DNA of 64,000 bases from Eustoma russellianum (lineage: Eukaryota > Streptophyta > Magnoliopsida > Gentianales > Gentianaceae): contig AP025042.1 in NCBI GenBank assembly GCA_036186865.1, positions 18,190,214-18,254,213 of the forward strand. Direction: 5' to 3'. Position 1 is the first letter of the stretch, and every line of letters begins with the position of its first letter. Made by a program: the position numbers and the translations under genes. A model generated the notes under the pieces. It was not told where the DNA came from and did not search any database. It worked only from the letters and a program-made list of their open reading frames with translations. Of the stretch, positions 1-11,800 are shown piece after piece.

Positions 1-1007
1 CGCTAGATATTGTTCTTACATTTCAATGGCCATCACGTATGCATGAAAAGTATGACCTCTGAAGTTTTGACATGTTATTGCATGGTTTTAAAAAAAGGCA
101 GCTATGTTTTACCTTATGATCATGATGCATTACACATTTATGCCTGTCAGGACTCCTTCAATGATGTAGTAGATTTAAGCTGTGATGAATAGGGTTAAGA
201 AGGTAACTCTTAAGTTAAGGAAATCGTGAGGCTAGAGTTTATGGATTTTAGCTAGATCTGGAGATCTTTCTCCTCTTGTATGTGCAGTATTACTTGTCTG
301 TCACTATCTGTTGATGATGTATGAACTCTGGTGGTGATGCTTAATGCCGATTATATACGAAAAGACAAACACTGTTCCTTGTCTACCTACTTCCAGTTTA
401 CATTTATACCAAGGTAGTTTACTTGTTAAAAATGGACACGTGATTATCTATTTGACATATGTGGTATTATGTTTTGTCACAACGTCTCCCCATGTATGAT
501 CCACATGTCGTACCCAGTAACAAATGGACACGTGATTATCTATTTGACATATGTGGTATTATGTTTTGTCACCCCGTCTCCCCATGTATGATCCACATGT
601 CGTACCCAGTAAGACTATTTGTTGAGCGATTAAAAGTCGGTGGCTATCGCTCATGCTTGCCTCATTTATCACTTTCCATATAACAGGTGTCACTATACAG
701 ACTTGTTGAAGACATTGTAGATAGACCATTGATAACGAAGAGCATACCGAGATATTCTTTGAAGGCGTTAGGCCTCGATTGATGATGTAGCTCAGAAGAC
801 TACAGTATACTGAATATGTTGACTTGTACAGATTATGATTTAGTACATTGCATGTCGATTATGATTTGTTTATGTTATGATGCTTCCGCTGATCGATTCA
901 TTATTCATGTCGACATGTACATGTTTGGTATCGACGCCTTGTACTTTATGGAGTAGAGTATGGCGGGTGCACTGGGCCGAAACCCTGGTTTCAGGCGGGA
1001 CGCTACA
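1..1007 (+). repeat. 5' LTR, 3'-terminal part
   Basis: It matches 6829-7741 nearly base for base and ends in CGCTACA directly before the primer site. It differs from the 3' LTR mainly by an extra 92 bp tandem unit (430-613) and a few substitutions, so the element is moderately young. Short open frames here are chance. Confidence 0.88.
430..613 (+). repeat. 92 bp tandem duplication inside the 5' LTR
   Basis: Two consecutive copies begin with AAATGGACACGTGATT, at 430 and 522. The 3' LTR has only one copy (from about 7256), so the duplication arose after insertion. It differs between units at only a few bases. Confidence 0.85.
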
Positions 1008-1009
1008 GG

Positions 1010-1021
1010 TGCTATCAGAGC
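1010..1021 (+). promoter_or_regulatory. Primer-binding site (initiator Met-tRNA)
   Basis: The bases TGCTATCAGAGC lie two bases after the LTR end and match the plant initiator Met-tRNA primer site TGGTATCAGAGC with one mismatch. This fixes the + orientation of the element. Confidence 0.8.
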
Positions 1022-2404
1022 AAAGGCTCTAGATCCACAGCGGACAACGTAAAGAAACAAAGACATGTATTAGGCTATGATTGTAGAACATAAGTTATGA
1101 TTATAGACTTAAGCAGCGATCTCAGAATTTAAGAGATGATCATAGGTATAAGAAACGATCTTAGACAAGGGTGAAGTAAGTTGAACACCATAAGCATGAA
1201 CAAGTAGGAGTTGACATAATATAAGGTTTAATCGGATTAGGATTAGAGGCTGAAATTATTAAGCTATGATACCAATATAAATTTAAGTTGAAGGATATAA
1301 AATTAAGCGATGATCCTGAACTTAGGTCGCAATCTTAGATATAAGTGATGATTTTGATTAAGATTTGATCTAAGCATCGGACGACAATCTAAATGTAAGT
1401 ATTGATTTAGTCATAAGCGACGTTTATATACTATTTATGATTTAGAAATAAGAAGTGATTTTCGAATTTAAGGAATGATCATAGACGTAAGAAATGATCT
1501 TAAATGAAAGTGACAACCTTAGTATAAAAACAATTTATAATAATAACTGTATTAGGTTATGAACGTAGAACCTATGTTATGATTGTAGAACTTAAGCAAA
1601 GATTATAGAGTCTAAGTATATGATCTTAGACTGAGCGCTGCAGCTTTAGTATAAGAGAAATAAAATGGTATTAGGCAGATACAAGAAGCTAGAGAGTATA
1701 AGTAGATTGTTAAGCTTTTTGATATTTATACAGGTCAAGTCGCTGGGATACCTTAATTCTATTTCCTTTTAGTAACATAGTAGTCATAAACTGTACGTTC
1801 CCTAATTTCGGATTCAGCCTATTTAGGATAATATTTGGAGATAGTGATAAATTTCGTAGGCTGATTAAGATATGATATGTGGTAGAACTATAAGCAATGA
1901 TTTATAAGAATTATGACAATTGGAGTTTCGTAAATACATTGCACAAATTGTACGTGTAGGATTAAGACGATAAATCTTAGAATCTTAGAGAAGGTCAAAG
2001 ATGTTAGTTGTCTTAAGGATGTAAATTCATAGTGATAAGAGCATGATTTTATAAATGGAAATAAGGATATAATGAGTTATGTCACATCAGGAGTTAAATG
2101 ATAAATTCTGAAGGACGTCAAGTTATCTGGGGCGGATTAGTGTGCATAAGTTGAATATGAGTAAGCATGGCTAGATTAGAATTGATATGATTTAAACATA
2201 GCGGGAGTTGGTAAGTATAAAAGTTAGTATAACGCGCAGAAATATGATGTTGCAGAATACTTAAGTAAATTAAGGAAATTTTATCATAAGTCACCGAATA
2301 CTAAGCTGAATATTAGGCGATTAAGAAATGACTCTAGAAATTAAGTTTTTAAATTATTAAGGGTAAAATCGATACCCTTAAGTTTCGAGGACGAAAATTT
2401 TTGT

Positions 2405-2414
2405 AAGGGGGGAA
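2405..2414 (+). promoter_or_regulatory. Polypurine tract
   Basis: The bases AAGGGGGGAA lie three bases before the 3' LTR start (TGTTACAACCC at 2418). The position and composition are those of the plus-strand priming site of Gypsy elements. Confidence 0.82.
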
Positions 2415-3298
2415 TAATGTTACAACCCACGTTACCCGGTCAGAGGAAAATGAAATAAAAAGATGGAAAATAGAACGCAAATGTGATGTCGATAAAAATT
2501 CGGTGGAATTTAAATTTCTATTTAGGATTAATAAAGACATTGACATCAAATATCGGGGTTAAAAACGTTCGGAAAAATAACCGAAGGGTAAGATAACAGA
2601 TATATCGAGACTGGATGGGACTAGATAACGAACGTTTCAGACATACGATGCATTTAATAAATTAGTCGGTATCAACATAAATCGATAGATATAAATTAAA
2701 CCAAATGAAAATACCCGATACTATAATTCAAATACACACTTTTATCATATTTTCTACCACTCTACCCTACATGTCACAAAAGACAAAACCCCTCTCCCTT
2801 CAACCCCTTAGCTGCCGCCCTAGCTAAAAAGGAAGACAATACTTTGTCTTTTTACACACACCAACACTCATCATTTCCTACAACTAAGCCACCCTACCCC
2901 TATTTGTACTATCTTCTTTATTCATCCATCAAAACCCAAGACAAATCTCCTACCCATGTGTATTCCTCGGTAGATGGGAAAGAGAAAAAAAAACCCATTA
3001 TTCTCCCAACACCCCACGTAACCTTATTCTTTGAATCTAACAATTATTCCTTTTTTATAATATCTTTCTTTCCACTTCTCCAATGCCACACACGACAACA
3101 CCCTGCCACAAAATGCCAACTTTCGGCCAGCCATGTTCCCAAAACACTACAAGACAAAATTCTTCTCCATTTTGCCTTAATCAATTTCGGTCATCAAGAA
3201 GGAAAATGGCCTACACTTTCTCACAATTCCACACTCCACCATTCATACCATTATTTTATACATTTACTCTTTCCTTTTTCCCAACAATGTAATAAGAC

Positions 3299-3308
3299 NN
3301 NNNNNNNN
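3299..3308. other. 10-N assembly gap
   Basis: Ten N bases are flanked by an exact 37 bp direct repeat (3262-3298 and 3309-3345). This is the pattern of two contig ends that overlap but were joined with a nominal gap. The true sequence is probably one copy of the 37 bases with no gap. Confidence 0.9.
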
Positions 3309-3904
3309 ATTTACTCTTTCCTTTTTCCCAACAATGTAATAAGACAAAGATTTATCCCCACCACTCTTATCATATTCGGCTGAGACCATGGAGAGAGGGA
3401 GGAGACTTCCTTCTCCAGTATACTCCACTACACACCTTCTTTACCTAATGAATATGCATCCAAACCCATCTCCATATCCCATCTCACTCAAGACATACCA
3501 CTCTCTTTTACACCCAAACTTATTTTATACACTCTCCCTCCTTCCATCCGAAAATTTCAAGCTTAGAGAAAGAAGAATTTTCTCCTAACTTTAAGCTAGG
3601 ATTCAAGTTTGCATGCACAAGGTTCATCAAGGCACCCCCAACCGAGAGCTCTCTAGCGGGAGGGAGAAGAAATTCCTTGAGTGAAAGTAAGAATCTTCAA
3701 TAAACTCTTTAAGGCCGTGGTATTATAGAGGAAAGAAGAAGAGAAAATCTCCTCCAAGGTTAAGATTCAAACAAAGAGGCAAGTACTCTTCTTCAATACT
3801 ACATGGATTTTCAAATGTTAGTGTATTTACGTTTATACCAAAGTTTGGATCATCATGTAGTATGTTCAAGAGTTTTCCTCAAGGACATGTATAAATTTAA
3901 CTCT

Positions 3905-4480
3905 CAAATGATATACATTTGTATGTATATATGCATGTGTGCGTGTGGTATATATATATTTTTAGGCGTGTATTTGATGGGATATACATATATATGCGTG
4001 TATGGGATATAGATATATATATGTGTGTATGGGAAAAGTGTATATATGCATCTATATAATATATGTATATACGCGTGTATATAGTGTGTACATGTATATA
4101 TACTGGAATATGAAAATAGAATACAAATGCATGTATATAATATGTATATGTAGATACGCTTGAGTATAAAAAGTATATATATATATATGTACATAGGCGC
4201 TATATATGAGATACATATATGTATATTTTCGGCCATCTTGGTTGTTAAAGATGGTATAATAAATATTGTATATGTATAAATACATATTTGGAACATATAT
4301 CACAAAATATGAAAGAGAGTATTTACATATTATAAATCCATATACGTGTATACTATGAAATTAAAAATAAGAACACATATATATACAAATACACATGCAT
4401 AACCGGGAGTGAGCCCTTTGAGTTTAGAGAAAAACTTTAATACCTTATATGCACTTATATAAATAATATATGAAAAGGAC
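3905..4480. repeat. TA-rich microsatellite-like stretch within the LTR
   Basis: Imperfect TA, TATG and TACA repeats dominate. The open frames on both strands (Tyr/Ile/His-rich) are by-products of the repeat and not genes. Confidence 0.75.
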
Positions 4481-4538
4481 AAAGTTTTGAAGCAGCGAAG
4501 CTTACTGCTAGCCTATCGGCTAGAGCCAAGCTTCGACC

Positions 4539-4635
4539 GCGAACAGGATTAGATACCCTGGTAGTCCATGCCGTAAACGATGAGTGTTCGCCCTTGGTCT
4601 ACGCGGATCAGGGGCCCAGCTAACGCGTGAAACAC
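4539..4635 (+). pseudogene. rrn18: Fragment of mitochondrial 18S rRNA (rrn18), nuclear copy
   Basis: About 97 bp correspond to the central conserved part of small-subunit rRNA around the 790 loop (AGGATTAGATACCCTGGTAG). The following variable bases agree with the plant mitochondrial version, not the chloroplast or nuclear one. It stops abruptly after GTGAAACAC. A piece this short cannot act as an rRNA. It is a nuclear mitochondrial insertion lying inside an LTR. Confidence 0.8.
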
Positions 4636-4796
4636 GCCGGGGTTGTAAATGACATAGCTGTGAGGCTTACCAGACGACAAAGAAAAACCTCCCTGCCGAC
4701 CCGTAAGGCCGATCTATGAACTTTCTTAAAGTTTGATCGTTCAGATGAAACTGAGAATCTATTTAAGACAAAATCCTTCCTTTCCTTGCTAGTTGG

Positions 4797-4845
4797 AAGA
4801 ATAGAGTTTCATTTCGAAAAGCAATGAAAAAAGCTATTGAATTAA
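4797..4845 (+). pseudogene. Probable fragment of chloroplast rps3
   Basis: One frame reads KNRVSFRKAMKKAIELTE and then diverges to a stop. That string resembles a conserved segment of plastid ribosomal protein S3. It is only about 17 codons long and rests on memory of the family, so it is tentative. It lies in the same block as the mitochondrial rRNA fragment. Confidence 0.5.
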
Positions 4846-5019
4846 CCGAATCGATTTTACGGTATAGACGCTTATGACCTCCCCCTCTATGCCCTGCCTA
4901 ACAAGATTAAGTGAATACCTAAAATTGTGGGGAAGCGAGCTACATACTTGGAGCGAGCGTGGGAAAATTCAAATACAAAAAAGGAATTGTATAATTACGA
5001 CATATATTTATGCAGGTAT

Positions 5020-6030
5020 TTCGGCTATATATATAAAAAGTGTAGTCTAATTAATTTATTTTATGAAAAGTGTATTTAAATGAGTATGACATAAATATAT
5101 ATATATACAAGTGTAGTATTGAGTAAAATATGCATATATATATATATATAACGTATGTATATTTCGGTTTATATATATATATATATATATATATACTTTT
5201 GGCCTAATGACTTTATTTATAAGGAAAAGCATATTTAAATGATTTCGGACATGATATATATATATATATATTTAGATATATTGTAAGATTATGATAAATA
5301 TATATATGTGGGACATACATACATTTCGGCCCTATATATATTTTTGTAACCTAATAACTTTATTTTCGTGAAAAGTATATATTTATGATTTATTAGATGA
5401 CATATATAAATATATGTCATATTATGAAAAATATATATATATATGCAGTACATATATATACATCTCTCGGCCTTATTAAGTTTTTGGCCTAAAAGATTTC
5501 ATTTTAATGAAATAGATATTTAAATGATTAAATACACTTGGTGAATACATATATGTACATTACATAAGTTCAGTTATGAAAAGAGGTTATTTCAAGTATT
5601 ATGGACTTATATATGTAAAGTTTATAGAAATTATACAAATACATATATATGTATCATAAATTCGGCCAATAGGCCTTTTAATGATTAAAATGCTTAAGTA
5701 TATTTTACGAGTACAAACATATGTCAAAATATAAAAATGAATAAGTTTTGGATATTATGTAATTTATATATCATACAATGACTATATATACACTTTACAT
5801 ATTCGGCTATTAGGGTTTTTTTTGGTTAAAATGATTTTATTATGTCTATGTTGTGTACATATGTATGATATATGTTAAGAGTATGAAAAGAATGACTTTA
5901 TTATGTTTATGGATATAAATATGAAATATGACCTAATATATTTGTTACGGTATTTATGAACACTTTAAGAACCCTCATATATATAGAAGTATATATTGTA
6001 CATACATAGAATTATATATATATATATTGG
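5020..6030. repeat. Degenerate TA-rich tandem array in the 3' LTR
   Basis: A loose unit of roughly 100-190 bp recurs: a TA run, a TTCGGCC-like box, then a form of CCTAATGACTTTATT and GAAAAGTATATTTAAATGA. TTCGG boxes occur near 5020, 5163, 5241, 5324, 5466, 5661 and 5803. A pure AT run lies at about 5169-5195. The same TTCGGCC plus ATGAAAAGTGTATTTAA module appears in the solo LTR near 21780-21990, so it is an old shared LTR component. Confidence 0.6.
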
Positions 6031-6539
6031 AATACGATGTTATGATGTAAAATAATTTTATTTCATATTAATTGTATTCTTATGTGTTATGGATTATTAT
6101 GTGCAATTTAAGAAATAAGTTATGAAATTTCTAGATGGTATGTTAAGGGAAATAGGAAGTTTATGTCCTAGGTACTTAATTTATGAATTATGAAGTATAT
6201 GTGTAGAGTTGATATTATGGAAGCATGATTATGGTATTTCTTTAAGTCATGTTAAGTAGATTGTATCGATGTGTAATTCTTAAGTATGACAAGTAGACCG
6301 TGTTTAAGTAAGTGATGTTACTAGTATAATGACCAAGATACCCATATACGACCGAGTCTCACATTGCATGGAATCAAGGTTTGAAAAGTTATATTTTATG
6401 TTACATGTTTTCAAAGTTCATATGCATATGAATGAAAAGTATGTTTCAAGACAATGTTTACGACATGATTTATGACATGTATGAAGAGTATGGAAATGTA
6501 GTGAATAGTATCTACGAGACGGAGGTTTCTTAATACGAC

Positions 6540-6760
6540 AAATGTAAGGTTCTTGTGAATACCTTGTGAAGAACATGGCTCTTGAACCTTACATTACATG
6601 TTGGGTATCGGGTTGTACCTTGTGAAGAGCTTGGCTGTCGAACCCTTCTATGTATGATGAGTCGGGTTGTACCGTGTGAAGAGCTTGGCTGTCGAACTCA
6701 TTTAATATATGTCTTGAACACCTTGTGAAGAGCTTGGGTTCTTGACCTACGAGTCAACGT
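6540..6760 (+). repeat. About 62 bp tandem repeats near the LTR 3' part
   Basis: At least three imperfect units contain TTGTGAAGAGCTTGGCT followed by GTCGAAC and a spacer. Comparable but unrelated short GC-rich tandem arrays sit at the matching place in the other giant LTRs (24452-24557, 25840-26050 and 45050-45270). Confidence 0.65.
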
Positions 6761-7741
6761 AAAGCTACCTACTCGGATGATGTATGGATCATTGATTACG
6801 TACCTTTATGGAGATTCTTTCCGGACGTCGCTAGATATTGTTCTTACATTTCAATGGCCATCACGTATGCATGAAAAGTATGACCATGGAAGTTTTGACA
6901 TGTTATTGCATGGTTTTAAAAAAAAGGCAGCTATGTTTTACCTTATGATCATGATGCATTACACATTTATGCCTCTCAGGACTCCTTCAATGATATAGAG
7001 TTAAGCTGTGATGAATAGGGTCAAGAAGGTAACTTTTAAGTTAAGAAAATCGTGAGGCTAGAGTTTATGGATTTTAGCTAGATCTGGAGATCTTTCTCCT
7101 CTTGTATGTGCAGTATTACTTGTCTGTCACTATCTGTTGATGATGTATGAACTGTGGTGGTGATGCTTAATGCTGATTATATACGAAAAGACAAACACTG
7201 TTCCTTGTCTACCTACTTCCAGTTTACATTTATACCAAGGTAGTTTACTTGTTAAAAATGGACACGTGATTATCTATTTGATATATGTGGTATTATGTTT
7301 TGTCACCCCGTCTCCCCATGTATGATCCACATGTCGTACCCAGTAAGACTATTTGGTGAGCGATTAAAAGTCGGTGGCTATCGCTCATGCTTGCCTCATT
7401 TATCACTTTCCATATAACAGGTGTCACTATACAGACTTGTTGAAGACATTGTAGATAGACCATTGATAACGAAGAGCATACCGAGATATTCTTTGAAGGC
7501 GTTAGGCCTCGATTGATGATGTAGCTCAGAAGATTACAGTATACTGAATATGTTGACTTGTACAGATTATGATTTAGTATATTGCATGTCGATTATGATT
7601 TGTTTATGTTATGATGCTTCCGCTGATCGATTCATTATTCATGTCGACATGTATATGTATGCTATCGACGCCTTGTACTTTATGGAGTAGAGTACGGCGG
7701 GTGCACTGGGCCGAAACCCTGGTTTCGGGCGGGGCGCTACA

Positions 7742-8290
7742 AACTCACTCTGTTTTTACTGTTGCCGTTTGTTCATTAATATAACCAAAATATATTAATA
7801 ATATATTTTGGTTAATCAAGTTTTAAACGAAAGAAAAAAATAATTATTTAAAAATTGTAATAAAAATTATATCCTTGATAGACAGCAATTATTCTTTGTG
7901 TATATTAAAGTAAAGAATGGACAAGAGTTTGGAGATAAATAATTTTGATCAAGTTGTGCATGCATATTTCTTGTGTACAAATGAAATTGGATTATCCCAC
8001 GTTTATATGAAAATCAATGCAAGTATAGTGGTAATACATGCATCACACTATTCATCATCATCATCCGTACTCAGTATGTATCACACTATTGATTTTTCTA
8101 ATTCAATATAGGATGATTTGTATATATCTTATTAGAAATAAATGCACATTCGTCCTGTGTTTAGATGATCATTGACACAATCTCTTAAATGTATCATGCT
8201 TCAAATCACTTATCATAATATTTCCATGAACTCACATTTCAGCAAATATACGGAGAACACGCTCCGTATCACGGTATTAAATACAACTTG
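7742..8290. repeat. Gene-free flank with a diverged direct repeat
   Basis: About 7800-8060 is a diverged direct copy of about 13990-14250 (both hold TTTTGGTTAATCAAGTTT, an ATTATATCCTTGATA stretch and TGATCAAGTTGT). The two copies lie on either side of the Copia element at 8291-13853. No gene was recognised, and a 64-codon open frame at 7917-8111 lacks any familiar feature. Confidence 0.55.
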
Positions 8291-8798
8291 TGTCAAAAAC
8301 AACTAACAAACACAATTCAATCATCAAATCATATGGTATAGTAAACCGAATTAACAATCCTGAAACATTATTTTGAATAAGAAAATTCGCGTGCAAGAGA
8401 GGTTGAAGACGACGTACAGAAAACTGAAGGAAGAAGAAAATGTTTTCACGCACTTTCAACGATACATCAATACCAAGTATATATATTATCTTCTACTTGA
8501 ATTAGAAACCGCTTGGCACATGTAAACAATGACTTATGGTGCCAAGTTGCCGCAGCTGTCTTCTAGCTCATTCCATTTGTTTGATCCGACATGTCAACTT
8601 TAGTTTAGCTCTATTTTATTCCATACAGCTCATCCACAGCATGCATTAATCACACCAGATTATATTCGTTAGCTCAATTCAGCTTCTTAGGCATAGGTTC
8701 CACTCACCTTCACCTGACTCCCGTTGCCACCAGCTGTGCTGAGTTGCTACAACTCCTGCACCTTTCTTTTGTGCGATATTGGCTCAACATCTTCAACA
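8291..8798 (-). repeat. 3' LTR of the decayed Copia element
   Basis: It reads TGTC...CTTCAACA on the + strand and pairs with 13348-13853. Its inner edge at 8798 abuts the polypurine tract complement. The two LTRs differ by scattered substitutions, in keeping with an old insertion. Confidence 0.9.
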
Positions 8799-8812
8799 CT
8801 CTCCCCCTTCTC
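8799..8812 (-). promoter_or_regulatory. Polypurine tract of the decayed Copia element
   Basis: On the minus strand this is GAGAAGGGGGAGAG directly before the 3' LTR start TGTTGAAGATG. Confidence 0.82.
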
Positions 8813-11800
8813 AATTCTGACTTCTTAAGAATATTACACATTCCTAATGCTGAAGCCAAGAATTGCAACCTCTGTGATCCCAATGCCTTGGTGAACAAAT
8901 ATGCAGTCTGTACATGCATAGGTTTAATTATACATTCCTAATACTTGTCTCTAACTACATGACAATCCACTTGTATGTGCTTAGTTCTCTCGTGAAAACA
9001 CTGGATTTTCCACTATAAAAGATAGCACTCTTGTTATCACAAAATAACTCAACAGGCTGACAATGATTCACTCCTAGGTCCTTCAGCAAATAAAGCAACC
9101 ACTGAACCTCACACGTTACTATGGCTAATAATATGTACTTTGCTTCTGAGGAAGATCTTGAGACTGTAGTTTGTTTCTTGGCTTTCCAGGAAACTAAGGC
9201 ATTATGAAGGAATACACAATATCATATAACTGATCTCCTTGTTTCTGTACACCCCCTAATCTTAGTCTACATAAGCTTTAAGCACATGAGACCATGTGCT
9301 AGGAAACAACAGCCCTTGACCAAGAGTTTCCTTTAAGTACCTCAATAATCTCTAGTTGCCTTCATGTGGAGCTCTGTTGGGGTGTCTAAAAATTGACTTA
9401 GTTGTTGAATACTATATGCTATATCAAGCTTAGTGATTATAAGATACAGTAACTTTCCAATCAACCTTATGTAGCCTGGCACATCTGTACTCAAATCTGA
9501 ATCATTATGCTCCAATGTTAAATTTTCTTCCATGGGCATTAGTGCCAGTTTTGCAGCCAAATTATCTGATTCCACAAGCAGTTATACTGTATATTTCCTT
9601 TGACATATGCTGATTCCCTATTTAGACATTGCAACTTCAAGTCCCAAGAAATATCTTAGCTCTCCCAAGTCTTTGATCTTAAAAGTAGAAGGAAGATGAT
9701 CTTAAGCTTCTTAATCAAGAGAAGTCAGTCACTTACTGTTATGATGTCATCAACATACACTAGAACAACAAGAAAACTTTCTGATGTCAGTCTAGTAAGC
9801 AATGTGCAATCATGTTTGTGCTGCTGAAAGCCCTGAGACAAGAGGTAATTTGTAAGTTTTTTATTCCATTGTCTACTAGCTTGCTTAAGTCCATAAAGTG
9901 ACTTTTGTAGCTTACAACTGCTTTGGGAAAAAGAGACTGTACTCCTTGAGGTAATTCCATATATATCTCCTGGTAAAGGTCACCATGCAAAAGAGCATTA
10001 TTTGCATCTAGTTGATGAATGTGCCAGTTACTAAGATATTCCAAAGCAAGAAGCAAACGTACAGAAGTCATCTTAGCCACAGGAGAAAAGTGTCATCATA
10101 GTCTATTCCAGGTTGCTGGGTATATCCCTTTGTAACTAACCTACCCTTATACCTTTCCACTGAGCCATCGGCCTTTCTTTTTATTTTATACACCCCTTTA
10201 CATCCAATAGGTTGCTTACCAGCTGGCACAGGAACAATGGACCACGTATGAGTAGCTTCTAAAATAGGCAATTCTACCTGCATATCCTGCTGCCATGCTA
10301 CTGATAATGCAGCCTATTCATATATACCAGGGTCTTATTCAATGCTCATGCTAAGAATATAAAATCTGTGATGAGGTGCCAAATGATCATAAGAGAGATA
10401 AGATTGCATAGGACATGGTACACAGAGAGAAGAAGACATTCGAGAGAGATCCGGTGATTGAATAAGGTTGCAATGATAATCATTTAGGTAAGAAGGTGCA
10501 ACTCTGGACCTTGGAATTCTTGGATGAGGAACATGTGTAGAAGGTGCAGTGGCAGAAGGATCTAGAGCAGGTAGCTCAACATGGTAATAAGAATCTGAGT
10601 AGGAGAAGAAGATATAGATTCATTAAGAGAAGAAAGAGAACCAGTAGGAGATGATGATTCATTTGTATCAGCATTCATCGGTTCAAGAGTAACAAGCAAA
10701 ATGTGTAAGGGATGAAGCTAGAGCTTCTGCTCAAAAGAAGTAGATGGTGTATTATCTGTGATGCCTGGGGCTACAGGTTTAGATGTGGCTGGCAAAGGAG
10801 TAGCATCATAAAATGAAAAAGATTGTTCATGAAAGAACACATCGTTAGACACTATGACTGTTTGAGTATCCAGGCGTTGGAGAATGTAACCTTTTGTATT
10901 CATAGGAATACCCAAGAAAACACAAGGTATAGACCTAGCATCAAACTTACAGTTGGTTAGAGCAGTATCACAAGCAAACACCAAATAGCCAAACACCCTG
11001 AGGTGGCTATATATAGGCTGGACTTTGTGTAGAACATTACAGGGAGCCATGTGTTGAAGGACAAGCGATGAAATCAAATTAATAAGGTTAGTATAATGCT
11101 AAAGACAGAAACTCCAGTAAGTAATAGGAGAGAAGCATGAAACCTAAGAGCTCTGCATACATTAAGGAGATGTTGGTGATTTCTTTCCACTACCTCATTT
11201 TGCAGAGGAGTATAAACACATGTAGTTTGATGAATAACACTATGAAGCATATAAAACTCTGACATTTTAAATTTAAGCCCATTATCACTTCTTACAATCT
11301 TGATATAGACATTAAACTTAGTAACAACTTAATGAAAGAAACTTTGCAGAATTTGTCTTGTCTCATGTATAGCTTTGAGCAAATACAGCCATGTATATCT
11401 TGAACAATCATATACTATTGTTAGAAAATATTTTTGATTGTATATTGTGACATTTATATAAGGACCCGATATATCAACATGTATAATGTCAAAAGGATGT
11501 ATAGACCTAGAAGCAGATACTGGGAATGGGATCCTTTCCGATAGAAGGAACAACTGGATCTAGCTTGTTTATTTCTTGAATTCTAGCTGAGGATGCATGC
11601 GCAAGTATAGCATGCCATAGGTATGAGATTGAGTTATAGCGTGTAGAAATGAAAAAAGAAGAAGTTGGACCTGCTGGCTTTGAAGGTGGGCTGGTGTCAC
11701 AAAGGTAGTATAGATCTTGGCATTTCCTAGCTGAACCAATCATCCTCATGGACAACTGATCCTGAATGAAATAACAGGAATCATGGAATGAAACAATTAA

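Larger units (their letters stand above)
1008..2417 (+). other. Non-coding interior of the giant-LTR element
   Basis: There is no open frame of note and no retroelement protein motif. Roughly 1050-1650 is made of degenerate short repeats built on forms such as AAGTTATGATTATAGA and ATGATCTTAGA. From 1650 to 2380 the sequence is AT-rich without recognisable features. The end (about 2380-2417) is the conserved Gypsy 3' internal boundary. The same repeat style, including a shared 16-mer TAAGTTATGATTATAG, occurs after the primer site of the three-LTR element (near 30760 and 37030, minus strand). Confidence 0.75.
4490..4980 (+). other. Organelle-derived mosaic block inserted in the LTR
   Basis: The block is GC-richer than the surrounding TA repeats. 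Bases about 4539-4635 match plant mitochondrial 18S rRNA as I know it (GATTAGATACCCTGGTAG, then the CATGCCGTAAACGATGAG stretch). Bases about 4797-4845 read, in one frame, as a stretch resembling chloroplast ribosomal protein S3 (FRKAMKKAIELTE). I cannot place the intervening bases (4640-4795, 4850-4980), which look organellar in composition. The joins between pieces suggest that several organelle fragments were stitched together. Only one LTR covers this position, so it is unknown whether the block travels with the family. Confidence 0.65.
1..7741 (+). mobile_element. Non-autonomous Ty3/Gypsy (Del/Tekay-like) element with giant LTRs, left end outside window
   Basis: The order on the + strand is LTR tail (1-1007), primer site, non-coding interior (1008-2417), polypurine tract and a complete 3' LTR (2418-7741). 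Bases 1-1007 repeat 6829-7741 almost exactly, which proves the LTR pair. The 3' end of the interior carries a GAGGACGAAA motif followed by a G run, as is usual downstream of integrase in Del/Tekay chromoviruses. No gag, protease, RT or integrase reading frame exists in the 1.4 kb interior, so the element could only be moved by proteins supplied from elsewhere. The left target duplication lies outside the window and cannot be checked. The lineage call is inferred from the non-coding ends only. Confidence 0.8.
2418..7741 (+). repeat. Complete 3' LTR, 5.3 kb
   Basis: It begins TGTTACAACCC after the polypurine tract and ends GGGGCGCTACA, so the termini are TG/CA. Contents in order: a C- and A-rich stretch 2700-3600 that contains the N gap; a splice-donor-like AGGCAAGT near 3777; TA-rich repeats 3905-4480; an organelle-derived block about 4490-4980; a degenerate TA-rich tandem array 5020-6030; short GC-richer tandem repeats 6540-6760; then the part shared with the 5' LTR. 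No believable coding region is present. Only the last 913 bp can be checked against the partner LTR. Confidence 0.78.

Noticed and set aside
2844..3383. 179-codon open frame on the + strand
   Set aside because: It crosses the N gap and the artefactual 37 bp duplication, is low in complexity, and lies within an LTR.
3904..4303. Two minus-strand frames of 130 and 83 codons rich in Tyr and Ile
   Set aside because: They are products of TA/TG microsatellite sequence within the LTR.
4539..4635. Functional rRNA gene
   Set aside because: Only about 97 bases of a gene nearly 2 kb long are present, inside an LTR.
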